The notes under the pieces: model-generated
The model's database searches: none
Told to the model about the DNA's origin: nothing
The model's input: only the letters and a program-made list of their open reading frames with translations
Position numbers and translations under genes: made by a program
Shown: positions 53,082 to 61,879 of the stretch, piece after piece
How the letters are laid out: every line of letters begins with the position of its first letter
Numbering within the stretch: position 1 is the first letter of the stretch
Assembly (NCBI RefSeq): GCF_017599305.1
Contig: NZ_JAGFWR010000028.1
Coordinates: 20,479 to 84,478, forward strand
Reading direction: 5' to 3'
DNA length: 64,000 bases
From: Micromonospora antibiotica
GTDB lineage: Bacteria; Actinomycetota; Actinomycetes; Mycobacteriales; Micromonosporaceae

Positions 53082-53900
53082 ATGACGACACCGCGGACGG
53101 TCACCGTCGACGGCTCTCCCGTCCACGTCTTCGACAGTGGCGTCGGGCCGGCGGTGCTGATGCTGCACGGCTCCGGACCCGGCACGACCGGGTCCGGAGC
53201 CTGGGCGGCGACGGCCCAGGCCCTGGGCCCGTCCTGGCGCGTGCTCGCCCCTGACCAGGCCGGGTTCGGCGGCACCCCCGCCCCGGCGGGCTCCCGGGGT
53301 GGACTCCGGCTGTGGACCCGGCAGGCCGCTGGACTGATGGATGCGCTCGGTATCGAGCACTACGCCGTGGTGGGCCACTCCATGGGCGGGGCCGTGGCGC
53401 TGGCCATGGCGGCCGCGTACCCCCGGCAGGTCACCCGGGTCGTGGCGGTCTCGACGATGGGTGCCCCCGGGGCACCGCTGTCGGCCGACCTCGACGCGCT
53501 CTGGGCCGCCCCCGCCGGCCCGGTCGGGGCACGGGACATGCTCAGTCGACTCTTCCTCGACCAGACGCTGGTGACCGACGCGGCCGTCGCCGCCCGCGCG
53601 GACGCGATGCGAACCGGGGCCGCCGCGTACGCGTCGTTGTTCCCGCCGCCCCGGGCGCGCTGGGTCGACGACCTCACCCTCGGGGCGCGGACGCTGGCCG
53701 CGATCCGCGCACCCGTCCTGCTCGTCCACGGTGCCGATGACCGGGTCACCCCGCTCGCGACGGCGACCCGACCCCTGCTCGACCACCTGGCCGACGTGCG
53801 TCTGCACGTGTTCGGCCGCTGCGGACACGTGCCGGCGATCGAGCACCCGCACGAGTTCCGGCACCTGCTGTCGTGCTTCCTCAACCCGGACCGGACGTAA
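53082..53900 (+). CDS. Alpha/beta hydrolase, meta-cleavage-product type
   Basis: This 272-residue protein has MLHGSGPGTTGSGAWA (oxyanion loop of the MhpC/BphD group), nucleophile Ser in VVGHSMGGAVALAM, acid Asp in VHGADDRVTP and His in CGHVPAIEHP. Such enzymes cleave C-C bonds of ring-fission products or simple esters. It is 19 bp after the DJ-1-like gene and co-directional with GntR, so it is probably part of the same catabolic unit. Confidence 0.88.
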   Translation: MTTPRTVTVDGSPVHVFDSGVGPAVLMLHGSGPGTTGSGAWAATAQALGPSWRVLAPDQAGFGGTPAPAGSRGGLRLWTRQAAGLMDALGIEHYAVVGHSMGGAVALAMAAAYPRQVTRVVAVSTMGAPGAPLSADLDALWAAPAGPVGARDMLSRLFLDQTLVTDAAVAARADAMRTGAAAYASLFPPPRARWVDDLTLGARTLAAIRAPVLLVHGADDRVTPLATATRPLLDHLADVRLHVFGRCGHVPAIEHPHEFRHLLSCFLNPDRT

Positions 53901-54064
53901 CGCGCCGGCCGTCGCGGCAGGTCCCCCGCCCCGGCGGGCAGGTGACGCGGCCCCTGTCGGGTGCCGCCGCGCACAGCCTGAGGTGCCACGGGGATCACCG
54001 ATGTCGCATCGTCGTGCGCAAACGACCGGCCTCCGGATCCGGCAACAGGGTGCCGGTGTGCCGG

Positions 54065-55255
54065 TCAGGCCGGGCGGCGGGTGAAGGTGTCGAGCCCTTC
54101 GAACCGGGTCGGACGCCGCCACTCGGTGCCCCGGTCGTCGACGACGCAACCGGCCCGGCGAAGCCGCTCCACGAGTTTCGCCCGGGACGGCTCGCGGCCG
54201 TCGAAGTCGATGTAGTTGATCCCGCCGAGATCGGCGATCGGCCGGATCGCCCCGGCCCGGACGATGACCGTCCGGTCGGCGAAACCGTACAGGGCGCCGC
54301 CCAGCTCGATCAGGACGTTGGGTCGGGGCTGACCGGCCGGGGTCAGTTCGTGGCCGTCCTCCTGATCGCGACGCAGATTGGGATGTAGGTGGACCACGTC
54401 GTCCGGGGTCAGCAGCACGACGACGGCCTGCGCCCGGGACAGCCCTTCGCGGATCACCTCGTGTAGGACCGGTGCGGGTCCCCGGTCTGCCGCCGCGACC
54501 AGCGACTCCCATTCCATCGGGCGCAGGCCGAGGAGGCTGAGCAGCTCGAACATCCGCCCGACGAAGGCGTCGTCGCGGCCGTGGACGACGAAGACCCGCT
54601 GACGGTGCTCGTGGGGGGTGTCCGGGGCGTCGGGCAACGCCGCCGACAGCGCGGCTGCCGAAGGGGCACGCGCGACCAACCGGAATCCGCGTCGGGCGTT
54701 CGCCGCGCGGAGGTTGACGCCGGTGCCGGTCCATTCGACCAGGCCGATTTCGTGCAGGCGCAGCGCCACCGCCGCGAACTCGGTCAGCGTCAACTCGTCC
54801 CGGACATCTACGGGCAGCGCTGCGTACAGGGCCGCCACGCTCTGCGGGTCGCCGCTGGCCGCCGCCGCGCACAGCCGGGCGTGCACGACCACGTCAGCCT
54901 CGGCGACCTCGACCTGCTCGACGTGCAGCAGCGCCCCGGCGGCCAGGCCGAGCAGTACCCCGGGCAGCGAGCCGACGTCCAGCAGTTGGAGCACCGCCGC
55001 GCCGACCAGGCCGGTCACCGCCGAGACGGCGACCGCCGGGAGAAGGTTGACGCGCCAAGCCCCCGACCGCATCTCGAACGCCGCCAGCGGATGCTCCTGC
55101 TCGATCAGTCCGCGCATCCACACGCGGGTGTCGTCCGGATCGAGACCGAGGGTGTCGCCGAGCCGGTTGACCGATGCGGCGTCCACCAGCACCGTGCCAT
55201 CGACGGTTGGCTCCGTCGCGCCGAGCAGGGCCAGTGGCCAGGAGTGGGCGGTCAC
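54065..55255 (-). CDS. TIR-like (CAP12/PCTIR-type) protein with membrane helices
   Basis: This 396-residue protein begins at GTG 55255, overlapping the upstream gene stop (GTGA). The N-terminal ~65 residues are soluble, hydrophobic helices follow at about 71-110, then a helical middle part. The C-terminal TIR-like nucleotide-binding domain (about 218-365) has RVFVVHGRDDAFVGRMFELL, LHEVIREGLSRAQAVVVLLT, NVLIELGGALYGFADRTVIV and NYIDFDG. This matches the predicted nucleotide-binding TIR-like family used in CBASS and related defence systems. Family members degrade NAD+ or make ADP-ribose signals. Next to a ThsA-type macro protein it could be the signal-making or effector TIR of a Thoeris-like system. 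Confidence 0.82.
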   Translation of the reverse strand: MTAHSWPLALLGATEPTVDGTVLVDAASVNRLGDTLGLDPDDTRVWMRGLIEQEHPLAAFEMRSGAWRVNLLPAVAVSAVTGLVGAAVLQLLDVGSLPGVLLGLAAGALLHVEQVEVAEADVVVHARLCAAAASGDPQSVAALYAALPVDVRDELTLTEFAAVALRLHEIGLVEWTGTGVNLRAANARRGFRLVARAPSAAALSAALPDAPDTPHEHRQRVFVVHGRDDAFVGRMFELLSLLGLRPMEWESLVAAADRGPAPVLHEVIREGLSRAQAVVVLLTPDDVVHLHPNLRRDQEDGHELTPAGQPRPNVLIELGGALYGFADRTVIVRAGAIRPIADLGGINYIDFDGREPSRAKLVERLRRAGCVVDDRGTEWRRPTRFEGLDTFTRRPA

Positions 55256-56769
55256 TCGACAGCGTCCTGGTCGAACACGTGCCAGGTGTCGAAGACCCTG
55301 GTGAGAACGGCGTTAACGACGCTCGCCTCAGTGCTCAGGAGCGCACCGTCGATCACCAACCGCTCACCATGCCGTTGCCGGAGCCGCTCCAGCAGTACCG
55401 ACACTCCCACCTTGCCTCCCACCGCGAGGAAACGCAGCCCGGGTCGGCGGTCGATCGCGAACACCGCCAACCACAGCTCGACGCCACCGAACGGCGAGTC
55501 GAGCGGCGTCGGCGCCAGCCGGACGGTGGCGCCCTGCCTGAGCCAGTCGGCTACGTGCCAAGCTACCGGAAGATCCATCAACACGAGGACCGGCGAGGAC
55601 CGCCGCAGCAGCGCGTCGGCCTCCGGGGCGGCGAGCGTGAGGTGGGTGGTCAGCGCCACGACCGGCACCGGTCCGAGCCACGTCTGCACCTCACCGGGTG
55701 TCATGCCGTCCGGCAGCAGTCCGAGCCGTACGACCGGTTCCGTTCCACCGCCGTCGATCAGAGCCGCCACCAGATCGGGCAACGGAGGCGTCGCCGGAAG
55801 CCGGAACTGTTTGGCCAGTACGTCTCGTCTCATCCAGACGGCGCAGACGAATGACCCACCGAAGGAGCGGCTGGCCTGCTCGGCATCGGTCAGGATGCTG
55901 ACCTCCGCGGGCAGCCGATCGCGCAGGACGACCTTCTGCCGGTCGTATTCGAGGCCGTCGTCGAGCAGCGGACGCCGTCCGGTCACGATGTTCAGCCGGG
56001 CCGCCAGGTCGGTATCCACTGCGCCGACCGCAGCCCGCAGCGCCTCGGCCACCTCAGCCTGGTCGGCCCACGCGACCGACGGCAGGCCGACCCGGTCCAG
56101 GACGTGCCGCGCGTGCTCGTACGTGGCCCGCATCAGCTCCCCCTCCGGAGCGCCGGCCAGGTCCCGCACCATCCGGCCGAGTTCAGGACCGGCGCGGGCG
56201 GCGCGGAACCGATCCAGCCGGACGTCCGGGGTGAGGTCGTCTGCCGCCAGGTGCTCCCGGGAGAGGCGGCGGAACCCGCTGGAGATCAGGGTCGAGACGC
56301 CGGCAGGCGCCATGCAGCAGCGCAGCACCGCGGCCGCGACCGTGGCCCGCCGGGGCTCGGGCACGCCGGGACCGGCGAGTCGCAGGCCGGTCTCCAGGTG
56401 TCCTGTGTAGTCGGTGTTGTCGGACAACAGCCGCCGGGTGAGATCGACGCCGACCACGCCGGCCGCCAGGGTGGTAGCGAACACCTCGTGGACCTGCCGG
56501 GACCGGACGACCATCTCGTGAAACACCTCGCGGAGCCGGTAGCGGGACACCCCCCGCCCGGACAGCCGGGCGGACAGCGCGGCGACCAGTCCGTAGCCGG
56601 TGGAACTCTGTAGCTCGTGGTGGAGCCCCTCGTGGGTCTCGACCAGCAGTTGTTCGTCGTCACCGCGGATCTGGGGCGCGGCGATCGACCACGATCCCGC
56701 ACCGTCGTACCCGCCGAGCAGCACAGCGGCCAGGCCGTCCCGCGAACAGGCGAAGGTCTGGGGGATCAC
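55252..56769 (-). CDS. HExxH-containing protein A of a divergent paralogous pair
   Basis: GTG 56769 gives 505 residues of no family I recognise. The N-terminal domain holds a zincin-type HExxH (THEGLHHELQ, His46/Glu47/His50) and a second conserved HE 48 residues later (SRQVHEVFATTL, His94/Glu95), plausible as third metal ligand. The C-terminal half has a conserved stretch VVRLGLLPDGMTPGEVQTWL and PVLVLMDLPVAWHVADWL. Protein B on the other strand shares all these features. The two starts are only 26 bp apart. It is coupled to the TIR-like gene by a 4-base overlap. A metalloprotease role is inferred from the motif alone. Confidence 0.65.
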   Translation of the reverse strand: MIPQTFACSRDGLAAVLLGGYDGAGSWSIAAPQIRGDDEQLLVETHEGLHHELQSSTGYGLVAALSARLSGRGVSRYRLREVFHEMVVRSRQVHEVFATTLAAGVVGVDLTRRLLSDNTDYTGHLETGLRLAGPGVPEPRRATVAAAVLRCCMAPAGVSTLISSGFRRLSREHLAADDLTPDVRLDRFRAARAGPELGRMVRDLAGAPEGELMRATYEHARHVLDRVGLPSVAWADQAEVAEALRAAVGAVDTDLAARLNIVTGRRPLLDDGLEYDRQKVVLRDRLPAEVSILTDAEQASRSFGGSFVCAVWMRRDVLAKQFRLPATPPLPDLVAALIDGGGTEPVVRLGLLPDGMTPGEVQTWLGPVPVVALTTHLTLAAPEADALLRRSSPVLVLMDLPVAWHVADWLRQGATVRLAPTPLDSPFGGVELWLAVFAIDRRPGLRFLAVGGKVGVSVLLERLRQRHGERLVIDGALLSTEASVVNAVLTRVFDTWHVFDQDAVE

Positions 56770-56795
56770 CGGTCACCAAGGTGCATCATCGGTAC

Positions 56796-58370
56796 ATGGC
56801 CGGCGAAACCCTGAGCTGCGGACGAGATCACCTCTCCGATGTCCTTCGCTTCGATCAGTACGGCGCCTACGACGGGTCGGACAGCTGGGTCCTGACGATG
56901 GGAAGCCTGACCGGGCCGGCCCAGGTGTCCATGACAGAGTTGCACGAGGCGCTCCATCACGAGTTGCAACGGTCGTCCGGATGGGGGCTGCTGGCGACCG
57001 GTGCGGGAATTCTAGCCCGCTCCGGATTCCGGCGGCACGCGCTGCGCGAGGTCTTTCTGCGTCTGGTCGACCAGTCGAGAGACAGCCACGAGACGTACGC
57101 GACGACACTCTCCGCCATCGTGACCGGTGTCGACGCCGCACGCGAACTGCTGGTCGGTAACCGCGAGTACCTGGCGTACCTGGATCGAGGGCTTGCCCTC
57201 GTCGACGTGGCGGGCGACTGGCCCTGGCAGTTTCGGATCAGCGCCATCGACGCGGTGCTGCGAGTCTGCATGCGCCCTGCGATGTCACTCGACCTGGTGC
57301 ACCGCGGGTTCCGCCAACTCGCCAGTGACGACGTGGCGGCTGGCCGGGACAGCCCGGACCGGCGTCTGGCGGTGTTCGAGCAGACAGGCGGGCCGCAGTC
57401 CTGGACACAACTGTTCGCGGCGGTGCGCGCCGAGTTCCCGGAACGGGGCGGTGACGACGGCGCGGCACGTCCGAGGGCCGGCTCGCCGGGATTCGAGCGG
57501 CTGCGCCAGTTCGAGGAGGAGGTCCTCGGTCCCCGATGCCACGCCCATGTGTGCGAGGTCCTGGACCGGGCCGGCCTCGGCTCGGTCGGGTCCCACCAGC
57601 AGTCCGCGCTGGCCACCGCCTACCGGGACGCCGTCGCCGAGGTCGACCCGGAGACAGCTGCGTTGATCACGGTGGCCCGGGAGCGTCTGGCGGCGCACGA
57701 GGACGGGCTCGAACTGCACCGGCAGCGGGTTCTGCTCCGGGCGCCGCTGACCGCCGAGTTCGCCTCCGTCGCGGAGTCGGCCGGCGGCGAGGACCATGTC
57801 TGTGGGCTCTGGCTGGACGGCGCGGTGGCGAAGGGCCAGTTCATGTTCGGCGAGCAGGCCGTGCCGGAGCGGTTCGCCGCGATCGCCAGCGTGAGCGGTG
57901 CCACGATCCGGCTCGGGCTACTGCCCGACGGGGCTACGCCGACGCAGTGCCAGGGCATGGTGGCGAACCGGCCGTTACTGGCCCTGACCACCCATCACAC
58001 GCTGGCCCGGCACGGTGACCTGCTGGCAATGCTGCAAACCGTCGAGCCGGTGTTCGTGTTGATGGACCTGCCGGTGGAGCGGCATGTCGCGCAGTGGACG
58101 GCCAGCGGGATCCTGGTCCGCACGGCAACCCGCGACATCGGCGACGTCACCTTGCTGATGCTCGCAGTCACCCGCAACCACCCGTTCCGATTCCTGTGCA
58201 TCGGCACCCCGGCAGGCATGTATCTGCTCGCCGACCGCCTCCGCCGCCACCACCCCGGGCAGGTCGTGCTGGAGCCGACGCTGCTGGAGGAGCACCCGGC
58301 GGCGACCGGCTTCGCTGTGGACTTCGTCCTGAACGCCTGGCACCTGCTCAAACAGGGGGGCCCGACCTGA
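56796..58370 (+). CDS. HExxH-containing protein B, paralogue of the divergent gene
   Basis: ATG 56796 gives 524 residues (GTG 56781 is an alternative). It shares with protein A the opening C-x-RD-L-x-x-VL, the HExxH motif (LHEALHHELQ, His50/Glu51/His54), the second motif SRDSHETYATTL (His98/Glu99, again 48 residues on) and the C-terminal IRLGLLPDGATPTQCQGM and PVFVLMDLPVERHVAQW. Spacing is conserved while overall identity is modest, so the motifs are under selection. The gene converges on the ThsA-type macro gene, with a hairpin between. No transmembrane segment is evident. It may be a metallopeptidase or a metal-binding sensor in the same immune island. Confidence 0.65.
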   Translation: MAGETLSCGRDHLSDVLRFDQYGAYDGSDSWVLTMGSLTGPAQVSMTELHEALHHELQRSSGWGLLATGAGILARSGFRRHALREVFLRLVDQSRDSHETYATTLSAIVTGVDAARELLVGNREYLAYLDRGLALVDVAGDWPWQFRISAIDAVLRVCMRPAMSLDLVHRGFRQLASDDVAAGRDSPDRRLAVFEQTGGPQSWTQLFAAVRAEFPERGGDDGAARPRAGSPGFERLRQFEEEVLGPRCHAHVCEVLDRAGLGSVGSHQQSALATAYRDAVAEVDPETAALITVARERLAAHEDGLELHRQRVLLRAPLTAEFASVAESAGGEDHVCGLWLDGAVAKGQFMFGEQAVPERFAAIASVSGATIRLGLLPDGATPTQCQGMVANRPLLALTTHHTLARHGDLLAMLQTVEPVFVLMDLPVERHVAQWTASGILVRTATRDIGDVTLLMLAVTRNHPFRFLCIGTPAGMYLLADRLRRHHPGQVVLEPTLLEEHPAATGFAVDFVLNAWHLLKQGGPT

Positions 58371-58371
58371 C

Positions 58372-58426
58372 GTCCGGGCCTTCGACCGCCGTCCCCCGGT
58401 CACAGAGCCCGGAGAAAGGCCCGGAC
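58372..58426. terminator. Hairpin between HExxH protein B and the macro-domain gene
   Basis: GTCCGGGCCTT (58372-58382) pairs with AAGGCCCGGAC (58416-58426). The right arm lies within the last codons of the convergent macro-domain gene. It probably ends transcription from both sides. Confidence 0.5.
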
Positions 58427-59287
58427 CTCAAGAAGATTCACGGAGTGCAGGTCGTCGGGATGAACGATGATGCGTAGCTCCCGGCAGATCGGCGTCTTCC
58501 GGGACCGCGCCAGGAAAGATATGAGAATCAACTTCAGCAGGGACTCGCGGTCGAGCTGATCGATGCGCGCCAGCCCCGAACCGATTATGGGCATCGCGAG
58601 CGGGCGTCGTTCGGCGCGCTCGTAGACGGCGTCCCAGAGCCGGTTCAGGCTGACCCACATATCGTCCACTGACGAGCGCGGCACGAGGTCGTTGCCGAGA
58701 CGGCTGTACGCCACGGCGAAGATCTGCTGCCCCGGCCGGCCGGCGACGGCAACTGTGCCGATCGGGTACCGTTTGCGCTTGCCGGGCTTGCTCCCGGGTG
58801 GCTCTGTCGCGATCGGTGCCGCACGCCGCAGGGCGGCTGCCAGTTCCTGGTCGAGACGCCGCTGGTCGTCACCGTAGCGCCGGTGCAGAAGCTGCCCCTG
58901 CACGGCGGCACCACTGATGATGCGGTCGTCGCCCACCGCCGTGTCGAAGGTGTCGGTGAAGCCGACCACGAGGTGGGTCTCCTGCTCGAACAGGTCGCCG
59001 ACCTCGACCCGGACCGTGGTGTCCGGCGTACTGAACTCGCGCTCGATCCGGGAGCGGGGATAGGCCTGGGCGACAGCCCAGGCGAAGCAGCAGAAAAGAG
59101 TGACGGCCGTGACGGCGACTGGCGCCGGGAATGCCTGGTTGAAGAACATCTGCCCGAGGAACTGCACCACTGCCGACACCAGGCCGACGGCCGCGAGAAA
59201 GTGAGCGAGCAGGGTGCGTAGTCCACGGCGGGTGCGGAAGATCGCGCGGCTGGCACAAGCCGGGCCGACAACCGAGAGCTTCTTCAT
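58400..59287 (-). CDS. Two-helix membrane protein with ThsA-type macro domain
   Basis: ATG 59287 gives 295 residues (an in-frame upstream start is possible, with no clear ribosome site for either). Two transmembrane helices (about 25-48 and 53-76) precede a macro domain of the ThsA_Macro/DUF6430 type (about 92-285): VRVEVGDLFEQETHLVVGF, TDTFDTAVGDDRIISGAAVQ, YPIGTVAVAGRPGQQIFAV, SSVDDMWVSLNRLWDAVY and PIIGSGLARIDQLDRESLL. In type II Thoeris this TM-macro protein is the effector. Its macro domain binds an ADP-ribose-type signal made by a TIR protein, and the membrane part then harms the infected cell. A TIR-like gene lies 3 kb away with HExxH genes between. Confidence 0.85.
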   Translation of the reverse strand: MKKLSVVGPACASRAIFRTRRGLRTLLAHFLAAVGLVSAVVQFLGQMFFNQAFPAPVAVTAVTLFCCFAWAVAQAYPRSRIEREFSTPDTTVRVEVGDLFEQETHLVVGFTDTFDTAVGDDRIISGAAVQGQLLHRRYGDDQRRLDQELAAALRRAAPIATEPPGSKPGKRKRYPIGTVAVAGRPGQQIFAVAYSRLGNDLVPRSSVDDMWVSLNRLWDAVYERAERRPLAMPIIGSGLARIDQLDRESLLKLILISFLARSRKTPICRELRIIVHPDDLHSVNLLEVRAFLRAL

Positions 59288-59669
59288 GATGACATTGTGT
59301 TCAGCTCGCACCAGCGGTTGCTCTGCCGTGGTCGCTGGGGCCGCCATGGCACGGGGAGGCCGGCCCGGCGGAGCCGAAACCAGGGGCACCGTTCAGCCGA
59401 TGGTGCACCGTAGGAGGCCAGTCGTCTTCGACCCGGCTCGCCGGCCGTCGGCAGCGGACACCGGTGCGGCGGAGTCTCTGTCGGCATCTCGACACCGTCG
59501 CCGCATCACCGGCCGGAAACCACCGTGACCTCGGCCGACACGTCCACCCCCCGTCGCGGCGAGCGCGCGGCCCCGGCCGTGATCGTGGGACAGTTCTGGT
59601 CGCTCGGCCGGAGCGCTCGGCCGACGACCGCCTACCGCAAACGTTCATCGAGATCTGGGGAATCAGAGC
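59288..59669. other. Gene-free divergent region
   Basis: This 380-bp gap lies between the macro-domain gene and the acidic repeat protein gene. Apart from a ribosome site (GGGGAA) shortly before 59670 I see no gene, repeat or clear operator in it. It should contain the promoters of both flanking units. Confidence 0.5.
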
Positions 59670-60206
59670 ATGAGTGCCGACTCGGACTGGGGCGACTTCC
59701 TGACCACCGACACGCCGATCGGGGACACCACCCTGACCGAGGCGGTGGTGGCGCTACCGGAACCCTCGGCGTCCATCGTGGAAAGTGAGATCAGCGGCGC
59801 GGTCGGCGACCAGGACTGGTCGAACTGGCACGCGGACAGCGGTGACGACTGGGCCGACTCCGCCCAGGACTGGGCCGACTACGCCGTGGAGAACGCCGCC
59901 GCCGGCAACATCGACGTCGCCGAGAGCGCCATGGCGCGGGCGGCCGACCACGCCGACATCGCCGAGAACAACTACACGGTCTCCGCCGACTACTCCGACG
60001 CCGTCGTGGACCACGTGGAGACCGCAGCCGCCGAAGTCGACTGGGCCACCAGCGGCACCGACACCAGCACCTCCTACGACACCAGCACGTACGACGCGAC
60101 CTCCTACGACACCAGCACGTCGTACGACACCTCATACGACGCCGGGGGCTACGACGCCGCCGGGTCCAGCTTCGACACCAGCGTCTCCTACGACGTAGCG
60201 GAATGA
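59670..60206 (+). CDS. Acidic, Lys-free protein with Tyr-Asp-Thr-Ser repeats
   Basis: This 178-residue protein contains no Lys or Cys and a single Arg, but many Asp and Glu, so it is extremely acidic. The N-terminal half has Trp/Asp-rich stretches (DWSNWHADSGDDWADSAQDW) and Ala-rich helices. The last ~45 residues are repeats of the type SYDTSTYDATSYDTSTSYD. No signal peptide or transmembrane helix is seen. The stop overlaps the zinc-ribbon gene start (ATGA), so the two are coupled. I do not recognise a family. The composition suggests a disordered or self-associating protein, or a DNA-mimic-like decoy. Confidence 0.7.
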   Translation: MSADSDWGDFLTTDTPIGDTTLTEAVVALPEPSASIVESEISGAVGDQDWSNWHADSGDDWADSAQDWADYAVENAAAGNIDVAESAMARAADHADIAENNYTVSADYSDAVVDHVETAAAEVDWATSGTDTSTSYDTSTYDATSYDTSTSYDTSYDAGGYDAAGSSFDTSVSYDVAE

Positions 60207-61732
60207 GCTGGGCTGACACCGGTGGACCCGGAGCCGTGCCGCCGGTCGTCGAGGCCGGGCTGGAGCCCGGCCGGCTGGCCGCCGGCGCGCAACGACGGCT
60301 CGGTGCCCCGCCGAGCGTGGCCCGCCAGCAACTGCTGCGCAGTCTCCGTGACCTCGCCTTCGAGCTGAAGACCGAGCAGCTCAGCCTGCTGGAGGCGGTA
60401 CGCGGCTCCCGCCTCGGTGGCGTCACCCTCTCGCCGACCCAGGTGCCGGTACAGCTGCGCATCACCCTGGAGGCCGACGGCCCGGGGGCGCAGGTGGGCG
60501 TGCTGCTGGTCGACCGATGGCCGGGCCGGCTGGGGCGGAACTGGGGCGTGACCTCGGTGTACGTCGGTCTCTTCGAGTCCGTGCTGAGCGCCTTCGACGG
60601 CGTACTCGGTCGGCTCGACCCGGCGGCGGCCACCTCGTTCAGCCCATGGTGGCGGCAGACGGGCCCGGGTGACGTGGCGATGATGCAGCACGCCGCCGGC
60701 TTGGCCAACCGCGCGCAGGCGGCACTGTCCCGGCACGCTGGCCGGCTGCTCGACGGCGACGGGCAGGCGCACCGGCAGGCGGTCGTCACCCGTACCGGCG
60801 GCGCGACCTTCACCTTCGAGACGGCCGACGCCGTTGCCGAGGTCCCTGCCAACCTGGCCGACGGCATGCTGATGGTCGGCACGCTGATCGTCAGCCGGCC
60901 GGGCGGTATGCCGCCGAAGCTCGTCGGGCAGGTGCAGTCGCTGGTGTTCCGGGTCGAGGAACGCCTCGCGGCGGGCGGGGCCGACCGGATCACCGTCGAG
61001 CCGGCGGACGTGCCGGCGGTGACCTTCCTGCACCAGCAGGCCCGGCTACGTGGACTGCTGCCGGTGCGGACCCTGCGCACCTGCACCACCTGCCGGCTGG
61101 AGAAGGTCGCCAACCCCGAGATGGAACGCATGCAGGAGCGCACCCGGCGGACCCGGGACCTGGCCAGCAGCATCGGCGGGCTGGTCACGCCCTACGTGCT
61201 CGCCGGCCGGCTGGTGCAGCTCAACAACAAGGGCCCCAAGTTCGCCTGCCCCCGCTGCCAGGGGATGGACGCCGACGAGACGGTGGTGACCTACTGCCAG
61301 AAGTGCGGTGATCGCCGCGCCGAGACCGCACTGCGCACCTGCCCGAAGTGTCAGTTCGACTTCCGCAGCCTGATCGGCGGGGAGCAGGTCTGGCGGCCCC
61401 GGGTTGCCGTACCGGCGCTCCCGGGGCCGCAGCCCACCGACCACCGGCCATCGGCGGCGCGGCCTGCCACCCCACCGATGGACGCCCCGGGTGTCCCGGC
61501 CGAGCCCGGCGTGGCCCGGCCCGTGGTCGGCGTCGCGGCTGCGCCCCCACCGGGCGGCGGCGCTCCACCCGTGGCCGGGGTCACCGCTCCACCCGCCGCC
61601 GGGGCGCACGGTCCGGGCCCGTCCGCCGCGCCGCCGTCCTCGGTACGCCCACCCGCCGGGCAGCCGCCACCGGACTACCGGCCCGACCCGGAGGCGGACC
61701 AGTGGCCCCGGCCGCCGGGTTTTCCGCCCTGA
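60203..61732 (+). CDS. Multi-zinc-ribbon protein with Pro-rich tail
   Basis: This 509-residue protein is coupled to the acidic gene. The N-terminal ~290 residues form a mixed helical/beta region of unknown family. Four CxxC pairs follow (RTCTTCRLE, FACPRCQGMD, TYCQKCGDRR, RTCPKCQFDF; about 293-385), enough for two zinc ribbons. The last ~120 residues are Pro/Ala/Gly-rich and probably disordered. Between the first and second Cys pairs is a hydrophobic or amphipathic helix (DLASSIGGLVTPYVLAGRLV). No enzyme motif is seen. Pairing with an acidic repeat protein suggests an assembly of two partners, one metal-binding and one polyanionic. Confidence 0.65.
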   Translation: MSWADTGGPGAVPPVVEAGLEPGRLAAGAQRRLGAPPSVARQQLLRSLRDLAFELKTEQLSLLEAVRGSRLGGVTLSPTQVPVQLRITLEADGPGAQVGVLLVDRWPGRLGRNWGVTSVYVGLFESVLSAFDGVLGRLDPAAATSFSPWWRQTGPGDVAMMQHAAGLANRAQAALSRHAGRLLDGDGQAHRQAVVTRTGGATFTFETADAVAEVPANLADGMLMVGTLIVSRPGGMPPKLVGQVQSLVFRVEERLAAGGADRITVEPADVPAVTFLHQQARLRGLLPVRTLRTCTTCRLEKVANPEMERMQERTRRTRDLASSIGGLVTPYVLAGRLVQLNNKGPKFACPRCQGMDADETVVTYCQKCGDRRAETALRTCPKCQFDFRSLIGGEQVWRPRVAVPALPGPQPTDHRPSAARPATPPMDAPGVPAEPGVARPVVGVAAAPPPGGGAPPVAGVTAPPAAGAHGPGPSAAPPSSVRPPAGQPPPDYRPDPEADQWPRPPGFPP

Positions 61733-61879
61733 GCCGGACGTGACGCCTGACGCCCGTCGGCGGCGGTCCGAGCCCGCGGTGGAGCACCGATGCGCCCCGG
61801 GCCAGGGGAGCACCGCGCGGCGGCGGCCGAAGCCGCCGGAACGTCGGCGGTTGATCTGCTGCGGCCAGGCCGCAGGGCG

